Assembly: GCF_003470205.1 (NCBI RefSeq)
Contig: NZ_QWKP01000214.1
Coordinates: 1-64,000, forward strand
Length of the DNA: 64,000 nt
Direction of reading: 5' to 3'
DNA from: Cellulomonas rhizosphaerae
GTDB lineage: Bacteria; Actinomycetota; Actinomycetes; Actinomycetales; Cellulomonadaceae
In this document: positions 56,516 to 64,000 of the stretch, one piece after another
How the letters are laid out: every line of letters starts with the position of its first letter
How positions within the stretch are numbered: the first letter of the stretch is position 1
Program-made: the position numbers and the translations under genes
The notes under the pieces: model-generated
Databases searched by the model: none
Told to the model about the DNA's origin: nothing
The model's input: the letters and a program-made list of their open reading frames with translations, nothing else

Positions 56516-57165
56516 GCGTCCGGGTGCTCGTGGTGGACGACGACGCGCTCGTGCGGTCCGGGCTCACGCTCATGCTCGACGGCGCCGAGCAGGGCGCGAT
56601 CGTCGTCGTCGGGGAGGCGGCCGACGGCTCCCAGGTGCCCGCGGCGCTCGACGCGCACCGCGCCGACGTCGTGCTCATGGACCTGCGCATGCCCGGCACT
56701 GACGGTGTCGCGGCGACCCGGACCGTGCGCGGCCGCACCGACCCGCCGGCCGTCGTCGTGCTCACCACGTTCGACACGGCCCCCGAGATCGAGGGCGCGC
56801 TGCGGGCCGGCGCGGCCGGCTACCTGCTCAAGGACGCCGAGCCCGCGCGGATCGTCGCCGCCGTCCTGGCGGCCGCAGCGGGGGAGCCCGTGCTCTCGCC
56901 GCAGGTCGCCCGGCACCTCATGGACGCGGCCGCGCGGGCCGGTGGTGAGCGGGAGCGCGCACGCGCCGCGCTCGCGCTGCTGACCCCGCGCGAGCAGGAC
57001 GTCGTGCGGGCCGTCGCGCGCGGCGAGAGCAACACCGGCGTGGCCCGGACGCTGTTCCTCAGCCTCCCGACGGTCAAGGCCCACGTGTCGAGCGCGCTGC
57101 TCAAGCTCGGGCTCGAGAACCGCACGCAGCTCGCGCTTCTGGTCCACGACGCGGACCGGGTCTGA
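56512..57165 (+). CDS. NarL/LuxR-type response regulator
   Basis: A 217-residue response regulator. The receiver has RVLVVDDDALVRSG and the phospho-acceptor Asp57 in VVLMDLRMPGTDG, with Lys in GYLLKDAEP. The C-terminal LuxR helix-turn-helix is LTPREQDVVRAVARGESNTG and SLPTVKAHVSSALLKLGL. The ATG overlaps the kinase stop, so the pair is coupled. Confidence 0.95.
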   Translation: MSVRVLVVDDDALVRSGLTLMLDGAEQGAIVVVGEAADGSQVPAALDAHRADVVLMDLRMPGTDGVAATRTVRGRTDPPAVVVLTTFDTAPEIEGALRAGAAGYLLKDAEPARIVAAVLAAAAGEPVLSPQVARHLMDAAARAGGERERARAALALLTPREQDVVRAVARGESNTGVARTLFLSLPTVKAHVSSALLKLGLENRTQLALLVHDADRV

Positions 57166-57183
57166 GCGGGGCGTCCGCGGGGC

Positions 57184-57189
57184 TACCGT
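57184..57189 (+). promoter_or_regulatory. -10 box TACCGT, leaderless start
   Basis: TACCGT is 6 nt before GTG 57196. Confidence 0.6.
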
Positions 57190-57195
57190 TGGCCC

Positions 57196-57771
57196 GTGCT
57201 GCTCTCCGACCGTGACATCAGAGCCGAGCTCGAGTCGGGCCGCGTCGCCCTCGAGCCCTACGACGCCGCCATGCTGCAGCCGTCGAGCATCGACGTGCGC
57301 CTCGACCGGTACTTCCGGCTGTTCGACAACCACAAGTACCCGTACATCGACCCCGCGACCGACCAGCCCGAGCTCACGCGGCTCGTCGAGGTCACGCCGG
57401 GCGAGTCGTTCGTGCTGCACCCCGGCGAGTTCGTGCTGGGCTCGACCTACGAGCAGGTCACGCTGCCCGACGACGTCGCGGCGCGCCTCGAGGGCAAGTC
57501 GTCGCTCGGCCGCCTCGGCCTGCTCACGCACTCCACGGCCGGGTTCATCGACCCCGGCTTCAGCGGCCACGTGACGCTCGAGCTGTCCAACGTCGCGACG
57601 CTGCCGATCCTGCTGTGGCCCGGGATGAAGATCGGGCAGATGTGCTTCTTCCGCCTCTCGTCGGCGGCCGAGAACCCCTACGGCTCGAGCGCCTACGGCT
57701 CGCGCTACCAGGGGCAGCGGGGCCCGACAGCGTCCCGCTCCTGGCAGAACTTCCACCGCACGGACGTGTAA
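57196..57771 (+). CDS. dcd: dCTP deaminase
   Basis: A 191-residue protein starting at GTG with a leaderless -10. It opens [19 protein letters not shown], and has the active-site segments [20 protein letters not shown] and [20 protein letters not shown], with a [16 protein letters not shown] tail. This is the actinobacterial type that converts dCTP to dUTP and may also hydrolyse it to dUMP, supplying thymidylate. The next gene begins at the base after its stop (TAA-GTG). Confidence 0.95.
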   Translation: MLLSDRDIRAELESGRVALEPYDAAMLQPSSIDVRLDRYFRLFDNHKYPYIDPATDQPELTRLVEVTPGESFVLHPGEFVLGSTYEQVTLPDDVAARLEGKSSLGRLGLLTHSTAGFIDPGFSGHVTLELSNVATLPILLWPGMKIGQMCFFRLSSAAENPYGSSAYGSRYQGQRGPTASRSWQNFHRTDV

Positions 57772-58905
57772 GTGGCACTCCCGCGCCTGCCCCTGGCCGA
57801 CGACCCGCAGCTGCCGGGCCGGCACCTGCTCGCCCTGCCCGAGGGGATCGACTCCGAGGAGGTCGAGGTGCTGGCCGCGAGCCGGTTCGCGGCCGCGCGC
57901 TGGGAGCCCGTCGGCGACGTGCCCGCCCAACGAGGTCGCCGGCCGCTGACCGCCGCGTTCGGCATCCGGATCACCGCGGCCCCGGCCGCCCCCGTGCTGC
58001 GGCTCTCGCGGCACTCGACGCTGACCGGCCCGTACGGCGTGACGCCCGACGACATCGTCGCGCTCGGCCTGCCGTCCGCCACGGGCCAGGTGTACGACGT
58101 GGCGTGCACGCGCGAGCGCGGCGACAAGCCGTACCCGGGAGGGGACCGCGACGGCATCAACCGTGCCTTCGCCGACGGGCTGCCCGTGCGCGAGGAGCAG
58201 CGCGTGGTGCAGTGGCTCGTCGACGCCGCCCGGCGCCTCGGCGGCTCGGTGCGGGTCGGGGGCCGCGGGACGATCCTCGCGCCGGACATCGAGGGCGCGA
58301 TCGACCTCACGGTGCTGACGGACCGCTGGGTCGAGCCGAACGAGGCGCTCGCCATCGTGCAGAGCGCCGTCCCTCGCGCTCGCCTGTCGGTGCCGCCCCG
58401 GGCCTGGGACGGTCCTCTCGAAGGGGCGGGCCGCCATGCCATCGGCGACTCCCCGCACGGCGTCACGGAACCGGGCGGCCGGGGGCTGCGTGCGGCGCTC
58501 GACCAGCACGGCGTGCGCGACCCCGACGAGCGACGCCGGCTGCTCGCGGAGGCCGCGGCCTTCGACGAGATGATGCTCTCCGCCCCGCAGGCGGCGCAGA
58601 CGTTCGGGGTGCTCGTCGACCTGGGCGTGGACGGCATGATCGCGGTCGAGGTGGGCGAGCCCGACGAGGTCCCGCCGCTGCTGCAGGCCGTCGAGTGGGC
58701 CCAGCGCGGGGTCGTCGCGTACCGCGTGCACTGGGAACCCGTGGTCGTCGACGAGCTCGAGGCCGAGCGCCCGACGCTCGAGCACCGCGTGGCCCGTCGT
58801 CGGGCCGCCTCGACGTTGCACGCGGTCGCGCGCGCGGTGCACCAGGCCGTCGGCGGCGAGATCGCCGACGAGGCCGACTTCCTCGTCGATCCCCGCGACC
58901 TCTGA
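57772..58905 (+). CDS. hypothetical protein, longer paralog of the protein at 36525
   Basis: A 377-residue soluble protein starting at the base after the dcd stop, so it is probably translated together with dcd. It shares the layout of the 287-residue protein at 36525: LLALPEGIDSEEVEVLAASR, WLVDAARRLGGSVRVGG, GAIDLTVLTDRWVEPNEALA, and the C-terminal VAYRVHWEPVVVDELEAERP with AVHQAVGGEIADEADFLV. It has an extra middle part (from about 210 to 290) absent from the other. No known domain is recognised. Confidence 0.78.
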   Translation: MALPRLPLADDPQLPGRHLLALPEGIDSEEVEVLAASRFAAARWEPVGDVPAQRGRRPLTAAFGIRITAAPAAPVLRLSRHSTLTGPYGVTPDDIVALGLPSATGQVYDVACTRERGDKPYPGGDRDGINRAFADGLPVREEQRVVQWLVDAARRLGGSVRVGGRGTILAPDIEGAIDLTVLTDRWVEPNEALAIVQSAVPRARLSVPPRAWDGPLEGAGRHAIGDSPHGVTEPGGRGLRAALDQHGVRDPDERRRLLAEAAAFDEMMLSAPQAAQTFGVLVDLGVDGMIAVEVGEPDEVPPLLQAVEWAQRGVVAYRVHWEPVVVDELEAERPTLEHRVARRRAASTLHAVARAVHQAVGGEIADEADFLVDPRDL

Positions 58906-58976
58906 CTCCTTGACCCTCCGGGTCGTCAGGCCCTACGTTCCGACCGGGCGATCTGCCCGGATCGAGGGGGCTCGTG

Positions 58977-59510
58977 GTGATACGACGGTCTGTCCTGCGC
59001 GGAGTCGCGATCGGCGCGGTGGGTCTGCTGGCGGTGGGCGCGACGCAGCAGTCCGCGTCCGCGACGTACTACGACGGCGGGATGCCGTCGCTGAGCTTCA
59101 CGGTCCGGCCGGTCAACGTGAACGACGTGTGGATCGGCTACCTCGACACCGCGCGCGGCTACTGGAACGCGACGAGCGCAGGCACGCACATCACGCGCAC
59201 GACGACGTCGAAGAACACCTACACCGCGGGCCGCTGGAACTACAGCTGGGGCGGTCGCTACACGCCCACCGGCAGCGGCTCGGGCCGCACCTTCACCATC
59301 GAGGTCAACGTGCAGTACCTCGAGGCGCGCGCCGGCTCGAGCCTCAAGACCTGGATCCTGTCGACCAGCACGCACGAGCTCGGGCACGCGCTCAAGCTGG
59401 CCGACAACCCCGGCACGACGAGGGCGTCGCTCATGAAGTACGACCGCGACCCCGCCAAGATCTACAAGCCGCAGTCCTACGACATCAGCGAAGTGGTGAA
59501 GTACTCATGA
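58977..59510 (+). CDS. secreted matrixin-like zinc metalloprotease
   Basis: A 177-residue protein when started at GTG 58977 (GAGGGGG six bases upstream; GTG 58974 also possible). A signal peptide (VIRRSVLRGVAIGAVGLLAV) ends near QQSASATYYDGG. The zinc motif HELGHALKLAD (His near residue 133) is the metzincin form HExxHxxxxxD, with the Met-turn as TRASLMKYDRD. It is small for a matrixin and has no visible propeptide Cys switch. The stop overlaps the ATG of a lipoprotein gene, so the two products may act together. Confidence 0.85.
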   Translation: MIRRSVLRGVAIGAVGLLAVGATQQSASATYYDGGMPSLSFTVRPVNVNDVWIGYLDTARGYWNATSAGTHITRTTTSKNTYTAGRWNYSWGGRYTPTGSGSGRTFTIEVNVQYLEARAGSSLKTWILSTSTHELGHALKLADNPGTTRASLMKYDRDPAKIYKPQSYDISEVVKYS

Positions 59511-60085
59511 GGGCTCTGCTCGTCCTTGTCGCGGCGGCCGGGCTCGCGCTCGCGGGCTGCTCGTCGTCCCCCGAGGTCGTCTCCTCGACCGCCGACTACC
59601 CCTCCTACGAGACGCCGCAGGACATCGTCGACGCCGCGGACGTCGTGGTCCGCGGCACCGTCACGGGCTCGCGGGTCAAGGAGGACCAGCCGATCGTCTC
59701 GACCGTGGGCGACCCGTCGGTCAACCCGCAGGCGGGCCTCGACGAGGTCACCGACGTGCCGGGGATCGTCGTGACGATCTCGACCGTGCGGGTCGAGGAG
59801 GTCCTCAAGGGCGACGTGGCCGTCGGGGACGTCATCGAGGTGGCGCAGCTCGGCGGCCTCTACGAGGGGGTGCGGTACGTCGAGACGTCGACGGTCGCTC
59901 TGGAGGAGGGGAGCGACGACTACGTGCTGCTGCTCGCCGACCACGGGCCGGGCGTGCCGTACGACCTGCTGCACCCGGTGCAGGCGATGTACACGGTCGA
60001 CTCGGGCGATCTCGATCCCGTCGCGCCCGACAACGACGTGGCCGTGGACACCGTCGACGACCTGGCGCAGCTCGCCCAGGAGTGA
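59507..60085 (+). CDS. hypothetical lipoprotein coupled to the metalloprotease
   Basis: A 192-residue lipoprotein: signal MRALLVLVAAAGLALAGCSS with lipobox LAGC near residues 15-18. Mature part: TPQDIVDAADVVVRGTVTGS, ISTVRVEEVLKGDVAVGDVI, and DYVLLLADHGPGVPYDLLHP. The pattern of repeated TVTG and EEVLKG strands resembles small beta-barrel OB-fold-like domains in actinobacterial lipoproteins. It overlaps the protease stop by four bases. It may inhibit, tether or be processed by that protease; this is inferred only from coupling. Confidence 0.75.
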   Translation: MRALLVLVAAAGLALAGCSSSPEVVSSTADYPSYETPQDIVDAADVVVRGTVTGSRVKEDQPIVSTVGDPSVNPQAGLDEVTDVPGIVVTISTVRVEEVLKGDVAVGDVIEVAQLGGLYEGVRYVETSTVALEEGSDDYVLLLADHGPGVPYDLLHPVQAMYTVDSGDLDPVAPDNDVAVDTVDDLAQLAQE

Positions 60086-60089
60086 GCCG

Positions 60090-61985
60090 TCAGGCCGCCG
60101 CGGCCGGCTCGCGGAACTGGGTGCGGTAGAGCTCGGAGTACAGCCCGCCCGCGGCGATGAGCTCCGCGTGCGTACCGGTCTGCACCACCCGGCCGGCCTC
60201 GACGACGACGATCGCGTCGGCCTTGCGCACCGTGGAGAGGCGGTGGGCGATCACGAGCGACGTGCGGCCGACGAGGGCCTCGTCGAGCGCGGCCTGCACG
60301 GCGGCCTCCGACTCCGAGTCGAGGTGCGCGGTGGCCTCGTCGAGCACCACCACGTCGGGGGCCTTGAGCAGCAGTCGCGCGATGGCCAGGCGCTGGCGCT
60401 CGCCGCCGGACAGCCGGTAGCCGCGGTCGCCGACGACGGTCTCGATCCCCTCGGGCAGGCTCGCCACCAGCGTCCACACGTGGGCCTGGCGCAGCGCGCG
60501 CTCGAGGTCGGCGTCGGTCGCCTCGGGGCGGGCCAGGCGCAGGTTCGCGGCGATCGTGTCGTGGAGCAGGTGCGCCTCCTGGCTGACCACGCCGACGGTC
60601 GCGCGCAGCGACTCCTGGGTGACGTCGCGCAGGTCGTGGCCGGCGATCCGGACCGCACCGCGCGTCGGGTCGTACATGCGCGTGACCAGCTGGGAGATGG
60701 TCGTCTTGCCCGCGCCCGACGGGCCGACGATCGCGACCATGTGCCCCGCGGGGACGCGGAACGTGATGTCGTGCAGGGTGTCGGCGACCGGGTCGTGGCT
60801 CAGGGTCGCGACCGCCTCCAGGGAGGCGAGGGAGACCTCGTCGGCCGCGGGGTACCGGAACCCGACGCCCGCGAGCTCGACGTCCGCGCCCCGCTGGGCG
60901 ACCGCCGTACGCACGTCGCCCGCGTCGGGCTTGTCGGTGACGGTCGGCTGGAGGTCGAGCACCTCGAGCACGCGCTCGAAGCTGACCAGCGCGGTCATGA
61001 CGTCGACCTGGACCGTGGACATCGCGGTCAGGGGGCCGTAGAGGCGGCCGAGATAGGCGGCCAGCGCGACGACGACGCCGACGGTGAGCTCGCCGCGGAT
61101 GGCCATGACGCCGCCCGCGCCGTAGATGATCGCGATCGCGACCGAGGCCAGCGTGGTCAGGCCGACGCGGAACCACGTCGCGTAGAGCGACCGGGTGACG
61201 CCGATGTCCCGCACGCGGGCGGCCTGGGTGGCGTACGCGGCCGACTCGCGGGCGGGGTCGCCGAAGATCTTCACCAGGTGCGCGCCGGCGACGTTGAACC
61301 GCTCCTGCATGATCTGGGCCGCGTCGGCGTTGCGCTCGTAGCTCTCGCGCGTGACGGCGGCGATCCGCTTGCCGAACCACCGCGCCGGCAGCACGAACGC
61401 CGGCAGCAGCACGAGCGACAGCGCGGTCAGCTGCCAGGACATCGAGAACATCGCGGCGAGCACGAAGACCACGGTCAGGGTGTTGCTCACGACGTTCTGC
61501 AGCGTCGAGGTGAACGCCTGCTGTGCGCCGAGCACGTCGCCGTTGAGCCGCTGCACGAGCGCGCCGGTGCGGGCACGGCTGAAGAACGCGAGCGGCATGC
61601 GCTGCACGTGGTCGTAGACCTCGGTGCGCAGGTCGTAGATGAGCCCTTCGCCGATCTTCGACGAGACGTAGCGGTCGGCGACGCTCAGGCCCGCGCCGAG
61701 CAGGGCGAGCCCAGCGATGGCCGAGGCGAGGACGACGACCTGGCGGGTGTCGCCGGTGCTGATGCCGTGGTCGATGAGGTTCTTGACCAGCAGCGGGGTC
61801 AGGGCGCCGGCCGCGGCCTCGAGGGCGATGAGCCCGACGAACAGCGCGAGCTGCCAGCGGTACGGGCGCGCGAACGCGAGGATGCGGCGCAGCGTGTCGC
61901 GGGTGAGGCGGCGGTGGGTGACCGCGCCGTCCTTGAAGAAGCCGCGCATCACCTGCGGGCCGCCTGAGCCGAGGGGGGTGGACAT
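60090..61985 (-). CDS. ABC exporter, fused membrane and ATPase domains
   Basis: A 631-residue half-transporter from ATG 61985 with GGAGGCGCC upstream. Six membrane helices occupy about residues 40-340. The ATPase domain has Walker A VGPSGAGKTT near 412-421, signature LSGGERQRLAIARLL near 520, Walker B VVVLDEATAHLD and switch HRLSTVRKAD. It works as a homodimer or with a partner not seen here. Substrates may be drugs or lipids. The divergent MarR regulator 103 bp away is the likely controller. Confidence 0.93.
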   Translation of the reverse strand: MSTPLGSGGPQVMRGFFKDGAVTHRRLTRDTLRRILAFARPYRWQLALFVGLIALEAAAGALTPLLVKNLIDHGISTGDTRQVVVLASAIAGLALLGAGLSVADRYVSSKIGEGLIYDLRTEVYDHVQRMPLAFFSRARTGALVQRLNGDVLGAQQAFTSTLQNVVSNTLTVVFVLAAMFSMSWQLTALSLVLLPAFVLPARWFGKRIAAVTRESYERNADAAQIMQERFNVAGAHLVKIFGDPARESAAYATQAARVRDIGVTRSLYATWFRVGLTTLASVAIAIIYGAGGVMAIRGELTVGVVVALAAYLGRLYGPLTAMSTVQVDVMTALVSFERVLEVLDLQPTVTDKPDAGDVRTAVAQRGADVELAGVGFRYPAADEVSLASLEAVATLSHDPVADTLHDITFRVPAGHMVAIVGPSGAGKTTISQLVTRMYDPTRGAVRIAGHDLRDVTQESLRATVGVVSQEAHLLHDTIAANLRLARPEATDADLERALRQAHVWTLVASLPEGIETVVGDRGYRLSGGERQRLAIARLLLKAPDVVVLDEATAHLDSESEAAVQAALDEALVGRTSLVIAHRLSTVRKADAIVVVEAGRVVQTGTHAELIAAGGLYSELYRTQFREPAAAA

Positions 61986-62026
61986 GAGGCGCCTCCGGGG
62001 GGTCGTCGAGCTGTCTTGCGCCGATG

Positions 62027-62084
62027 GTGAGGCTAACTCACTATGTGCCTGGTTCACAACCGCGCGAGGGTTCGGTAGCCTCAC
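62027..62084. promoter_or_regulatory. inverted repeat in the ABC exporter-marR divergent region
   Basis: GTGAGGCTA (62027-62035) and TAGCCTCAC (62076-62084) are exact complements. The right copy overlaps the marR -10 box (TAGCCT, 62076-62081), 7 nt before GTG 62089. These are plausible half-sites for MarR autorepression and control of the exporter. Confidence 0.5.
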
Positions 62085-62088
62085 GGCC

Positions 62089-62523
62089 GTGAGCACCCAT
62101 CCGACCGACGGCGCACCCGGGGAGTTCCTCGACCTGCTCTACGGCATCCTGCACTCGCTGCGGCGCGAGACGGCCGTGCTGCTGCGCTCCGTAGGAACCA
62201 CGCCGGGGCAGCTGCGATTCCTGCGGACCCTCTCGCGCTGCGACTCGCCGCAGCGCCTGGGCGAGATCGCCGAGCGGCTCGACGTCGCGCCGCGGTCAGT
62301 GACCTCGAAGGTGGACCAGGCCGAGTCCGACGGGCACGTGCGCCGGATCCCCGACCCGACCGACCGGCGCGCGACGCTCATCGAGCTCACGCCCGAGGGG
62401 CGCGAGCTGCTGGCGGCCGTGGCGGTGCAGCAGCACCAGGGGGCCGCCGAGCGGCTGAGCGTGCTCTCGGACGCTGACCGCGCGACCCTCGTCGACCTGC
62501 TCCGCCGCGTCAACGACGCCTGA
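62089..62523 (+). CDS. MarR-family transcriptional regulator
   Basis: A 144-residue winged-helix regulator from GTG 62089. The recognition segment is RLGEIAERLDVAPRSVTSKV, followed by the wing GHVRRIPDPTDRRATLIELT. It has normal MarR length. It is divergent from the ABC exporter and likely represses it. It has no Shine-Dalgarno; a TAGCCT -10 indicates leaderless transcription. It converges on the VOC gene with 3 bp between. Confidence 0.93.
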   Translation: MSTHPTDGAPGEFLDLLYGILHSLRRETAVLLRSVGTTPGQLRFLRTLSRCDSPQRLGEIAERLDVAPRSVTSKVDQAESDGHVRRIPDPTDRRATLIELTPEGRELLAAVAVQQHQGAAERLSVLSDADRATLVDLLRRVNDA

Positions 62524-62526
62524 GCC

Positions 62527-62874
62527 TCACGCCGGGCTGACCACGCACCACTCGTTGCCCTCGGGGTCGGCCAGCACCTGGAACGAGCCGGCGACGTCGT
62601 CGTGGCGCGTGCCGATGCGGGTCGCGCCCAGCTCCTCGGCCTGTGCGGTGGCCGACTCGAGGTCGTCGACCAGGACGTCCAGGTGCAGGCGGTTCTTGGT
62701 CGACTTGGGTTCGGGCACGCGCTGGAAGGCGATCAGGGGCGAGCCCGGCGCCTGCAGCCGGCACCAGTCGGGGTCGCGCAGCTCCGGGGTGCCGCCGAGG
62801 ACGTGGGACCAGAAGGTCGCGAGGGCCAGCGGGTCGGCGCAGTCGACGACGACCTCGTCGAGCCGGCCGATCAT
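62527..62874 (-). CDS. VOC (glyoxalase-like) family protein
   Basis: A 115-residue protein, MIGRLDEVVVDCADPLALAT onward, with WSHVLGGTPELRD, LHLDVLVDDLESATAQAEEL and the final ADPEGNEWCVVSP. This is the glyoxalase-like subfamily common in actinobacteria, often of unknown substrate. Its ATG overlaps the stop of the Fe-S protein gene upstream, so it belongs to that operon. Confidence 0.88.
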   Translation of the reverse strand: MIGRLDEVVVDCADPLALATFWSHVLGGTPELRDPDWCRLQAPGSPLIAFQRVPEPKSTKNRLHLDVLVDDLESATAQAEELGATRIGTRHDDVAGSFQVLADPEGNEWCVVSPA

Positions 62875-64000
62875 GCGGAGGTCTCCGCTTCCCGGACGCG
62901 GTCGAGCAGGAGCAGCGCGATGTCGGTGACCTCGGGGACGCCGACCACGTCGGTGGCAGCGGCAGCGGCTGCGACGCCGTCGCTCAGCATCACCGTGCAG
63001 AACGGGCACGCCGTCGCGACGACGTCCGCGCCGGTGCCGATGGCCTCGGTCGCGCGCGTCGTGCTGATCCGCGTGCCGATCGACTCCTCCATCCACATGC
63101 GCGCGCCGCCCGCGCCGCAGCAGAAGGACTGCTCGCGGTTGCGGGGCATCTCGGCGACGGTCACGCCCGGCAGCGAGTCGAGCAGCTCGCGCGGCGGGGA
63201 GTAGATCTCGTTGTGCCGGCCCAGGTAGCAGGGGTCGTGGTAGGTGACGCTGGTGGCCTCCTGCGGGGCCGGCCGGAGCCGCCCGTCGGCGACCAGGGTG
63301 TTGAGCAGCTCGGTGTGGTGCAGCACCTCGTACCGGCCGCCGAGCTGGGGGTACTCGCGTGCGATCGTGTTGAAGCAGTGCGCGCACGTGACGACGATCC
63401 GCCTCGCACCGACCTCGTTGAGGACCTCCACGTTGGCGCTCGCGAGCATCTGGTAGAGCAGCTCGTTCCCGGCTCGTCGGGCGGGGTCGCCGGTGCAGCC
63501 CTCGCCGTCGCCCAGCACCGCGAAGCTGACGCCGGCCGTGTGCAGCAGCTCCGCGACGGCCCTCGTCGTGCGCTTGGCGCGGTCCTCGTACGCACCCGCG
63601 CAGCCCACCCAGAACAGGTACTCGACGTCGTCGGCGGACTCGACGTCGGCGCCGACGACCGGCACGTCGAACTCCAGCCCCTTGGCCCAGTCGAGCCGCG
63701 CGCGGGCCGGGAGCCCCCACGGGTTGCCCTGGCGCTCGAGCTTGGTGAACGCGCCGCCGAGCTCCTTGGGGAACGCCGACTCCATGAGCACCTGGTAGCG
63801 GCGCATGTCGACGATGGCGTCCACGTGCTCGATGTCGACCGGGCACTGCTGCACGCACGCGCCGCACGTGGTGCAGGCCCACAGGGCGTCGGGGTCGATG
63901 ACGCCGCCGCCGATGAGGTCGAGGCCCGCGTGCGACTCGTCGGCCGCGCGCAGGTACGGGGCCGTCGCCGCGGCGTGGTCGCGCAGCGCGAGCGTGACGA
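62871..64000 (-). CDS. heterodisulfide-reductase-related Fe-S oxidoreductase (partial)
   Basis: The frame is open from the stop at 62871 through the window edge, at least 376 residues. It has a 4Fe-4S motif TTCGACVQQCPVDIEH, and two CCG-type cysteine-rich domains: WVGCAGAYEDRAKRTTRAVA ... VVTCAHCFNTI, and YHDPCYLGRHNEIY ... EQSFCCGAGGARMWMEESIG. These bind an Fe-S centre in HdrB-like subunits. Homologues in actinobacteria usually have an N-terminal membrane part for quinone-linked electron transfer, which would lie outside the window. The VOC gene is co-transcribed downstream. The electron donor is not evident. Confidence 0.85.
   Translation of the reverse strand, partial: VTLALRDHAAATAPYLRAADESHAGLDLIGGGVIDPDALWACTTCGACVQQCPVDIEHVDAIVDMRRYQVLMESAFPKELGGAFTKLERQGNPWGLPARARLDWAKGLEFDVPVVGADVESADDVEYLFWVGCAGAYEDRAKRTTRAVAELLHTAGVSFAVLGDGEGCTGDPARRAGNELLYQMLASANVEVLNEVGARRIVVTCAHCFNTIAREYPQLGGRYEVLHHTELLNTLVADGRLRPAPQEATSVTYHDPCYLGRHNEIYSPPRELLDSLPGVTVAEMPRNREQSFCCGAGGARMWMEESIGTRISTTRATEAIGTGADVVATACPFCTVMLSDGVAAAAAATDVVGVPEVTDIALLLLDRVREAETSA

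Overview
The window is very GC-rich (roughly 73-75% by eye), densely packed actinobacterial chromosome. The best taxonomic clue is the 816-residue cellobiose phosphorylase at 52206-54656. Its N-terminus, active-site region and catalytic Asp490 match from memory the enzyme of Cellulomonas uda/gilvus almost residue for residue. A LacI/CebR-type operator lies upstream of it. A Cellulomonas-like host (Micrococcales) is therefore inferred. Start codons are often GTG, four-base start/stop overlaps are common, and at least ten genes have a TANNNT -10 box only 6-8 nt before the start codon, which implies leaderless mRNAs.

Layout. 1-3.0 kb: the end of a DUF4350-MoxR-DUF58-membrane protein operon. 3.1-5.1 kb: a small protein coupled to a GHSQGG hydrolase with a WXG100-like N-terminus, facing a 4-TM holin-like membrane protein. 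5.2-10.0 kb: a HisC/Pat aminotransferase and a 2-oxoacid dehydrogenase E1a-E1b-E2 operon behind a tandem palindrome. 10.0-12.7 kb (minus): a DHA2 drug exporter, a Rieske lipoprotein and a membrane protein. 12.9-17.0 kb: a copper cluster (membrane protein, YcnI, CopC, CopD-CtaG fusion). 17.1-18.2 kb: an AbiEi/DUF559-like gene bracketed by two REP-like palindromes. 18.3-20.7 kb: an S9 peptidase and a DUF6458 protein. 20.7-23.6 kb (minus): a DUF4397 surface protein, class F sortase, SigK-like sigma factor and RskA-like anti-sigma factor. 23.7-24.4 kb: heme oxygenase behind a DtxR/IdeR iron box.

24.5-32.0 kb: a GGDEF protein, a thioredoxin-NHL protein, patatin plus PlsC-type acyltransferase, an RNA/DNA methyltransferase and a TetR regulator. 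32.2-36.4 kb: an aldehyde dehydrogenase locus (GAF regulator, small protein, ALDH, DUF779) and a DinB protein. 36.4-38.3 kb: a DnaA-box-like cluster, the first copy of an unnamed paralogous family and a transglutaminase. 38.3-43.0 kb: a circularly permuted ATP-grasp/alpha-E fusion and a GH15 enzyme. 43.0-47.2 kb: an aromatic amino acid decarboxylase, acylphosphatase, glyoxalase-fold protein, Cys-cluster/pentapeptide fusion, a hydrolase and a hypothetical.

47.2-49.5 kb: a patch that looks less GC-rich, with a 10-bp tandem repeat, an ECF sigma/membrane partner pair, a non-coding stretch and tRNA-Gly(CCC). 49.6-55.3 kb: a GNAT enzyme, a lipoprotein, the cellobiose phosphorylase-aldose epimerase operon and a DUF6069-like membrane protein. 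55.4-60.1 kb: a NarL-type two-component pair, dCTP deaminase with the second paralog, and a secreted matrixin-like metalloprotease coupled to a lipoprotein. 60.1-64.0 kb: an ABC exporter divergent from its likely MarR regulator, a VOC protein, and an Fe-S oxidoreductase running off the window.

The most intriguing item is the 17.09-18.22 kb module: four copies of one 24-nt sequence form two hairpins flanking a single nuclease-fold gene, which resembles a mobile or REP-associated element. Other notable items are the 80-nt nested hairpin inside the aldehyde dehydrogenase operon, the sigma/sortase/DUF4397 operon, the paralogous family with members at 36.5 and 57.8 kb, and several palindromic operators whose regulators can be guessed from context.
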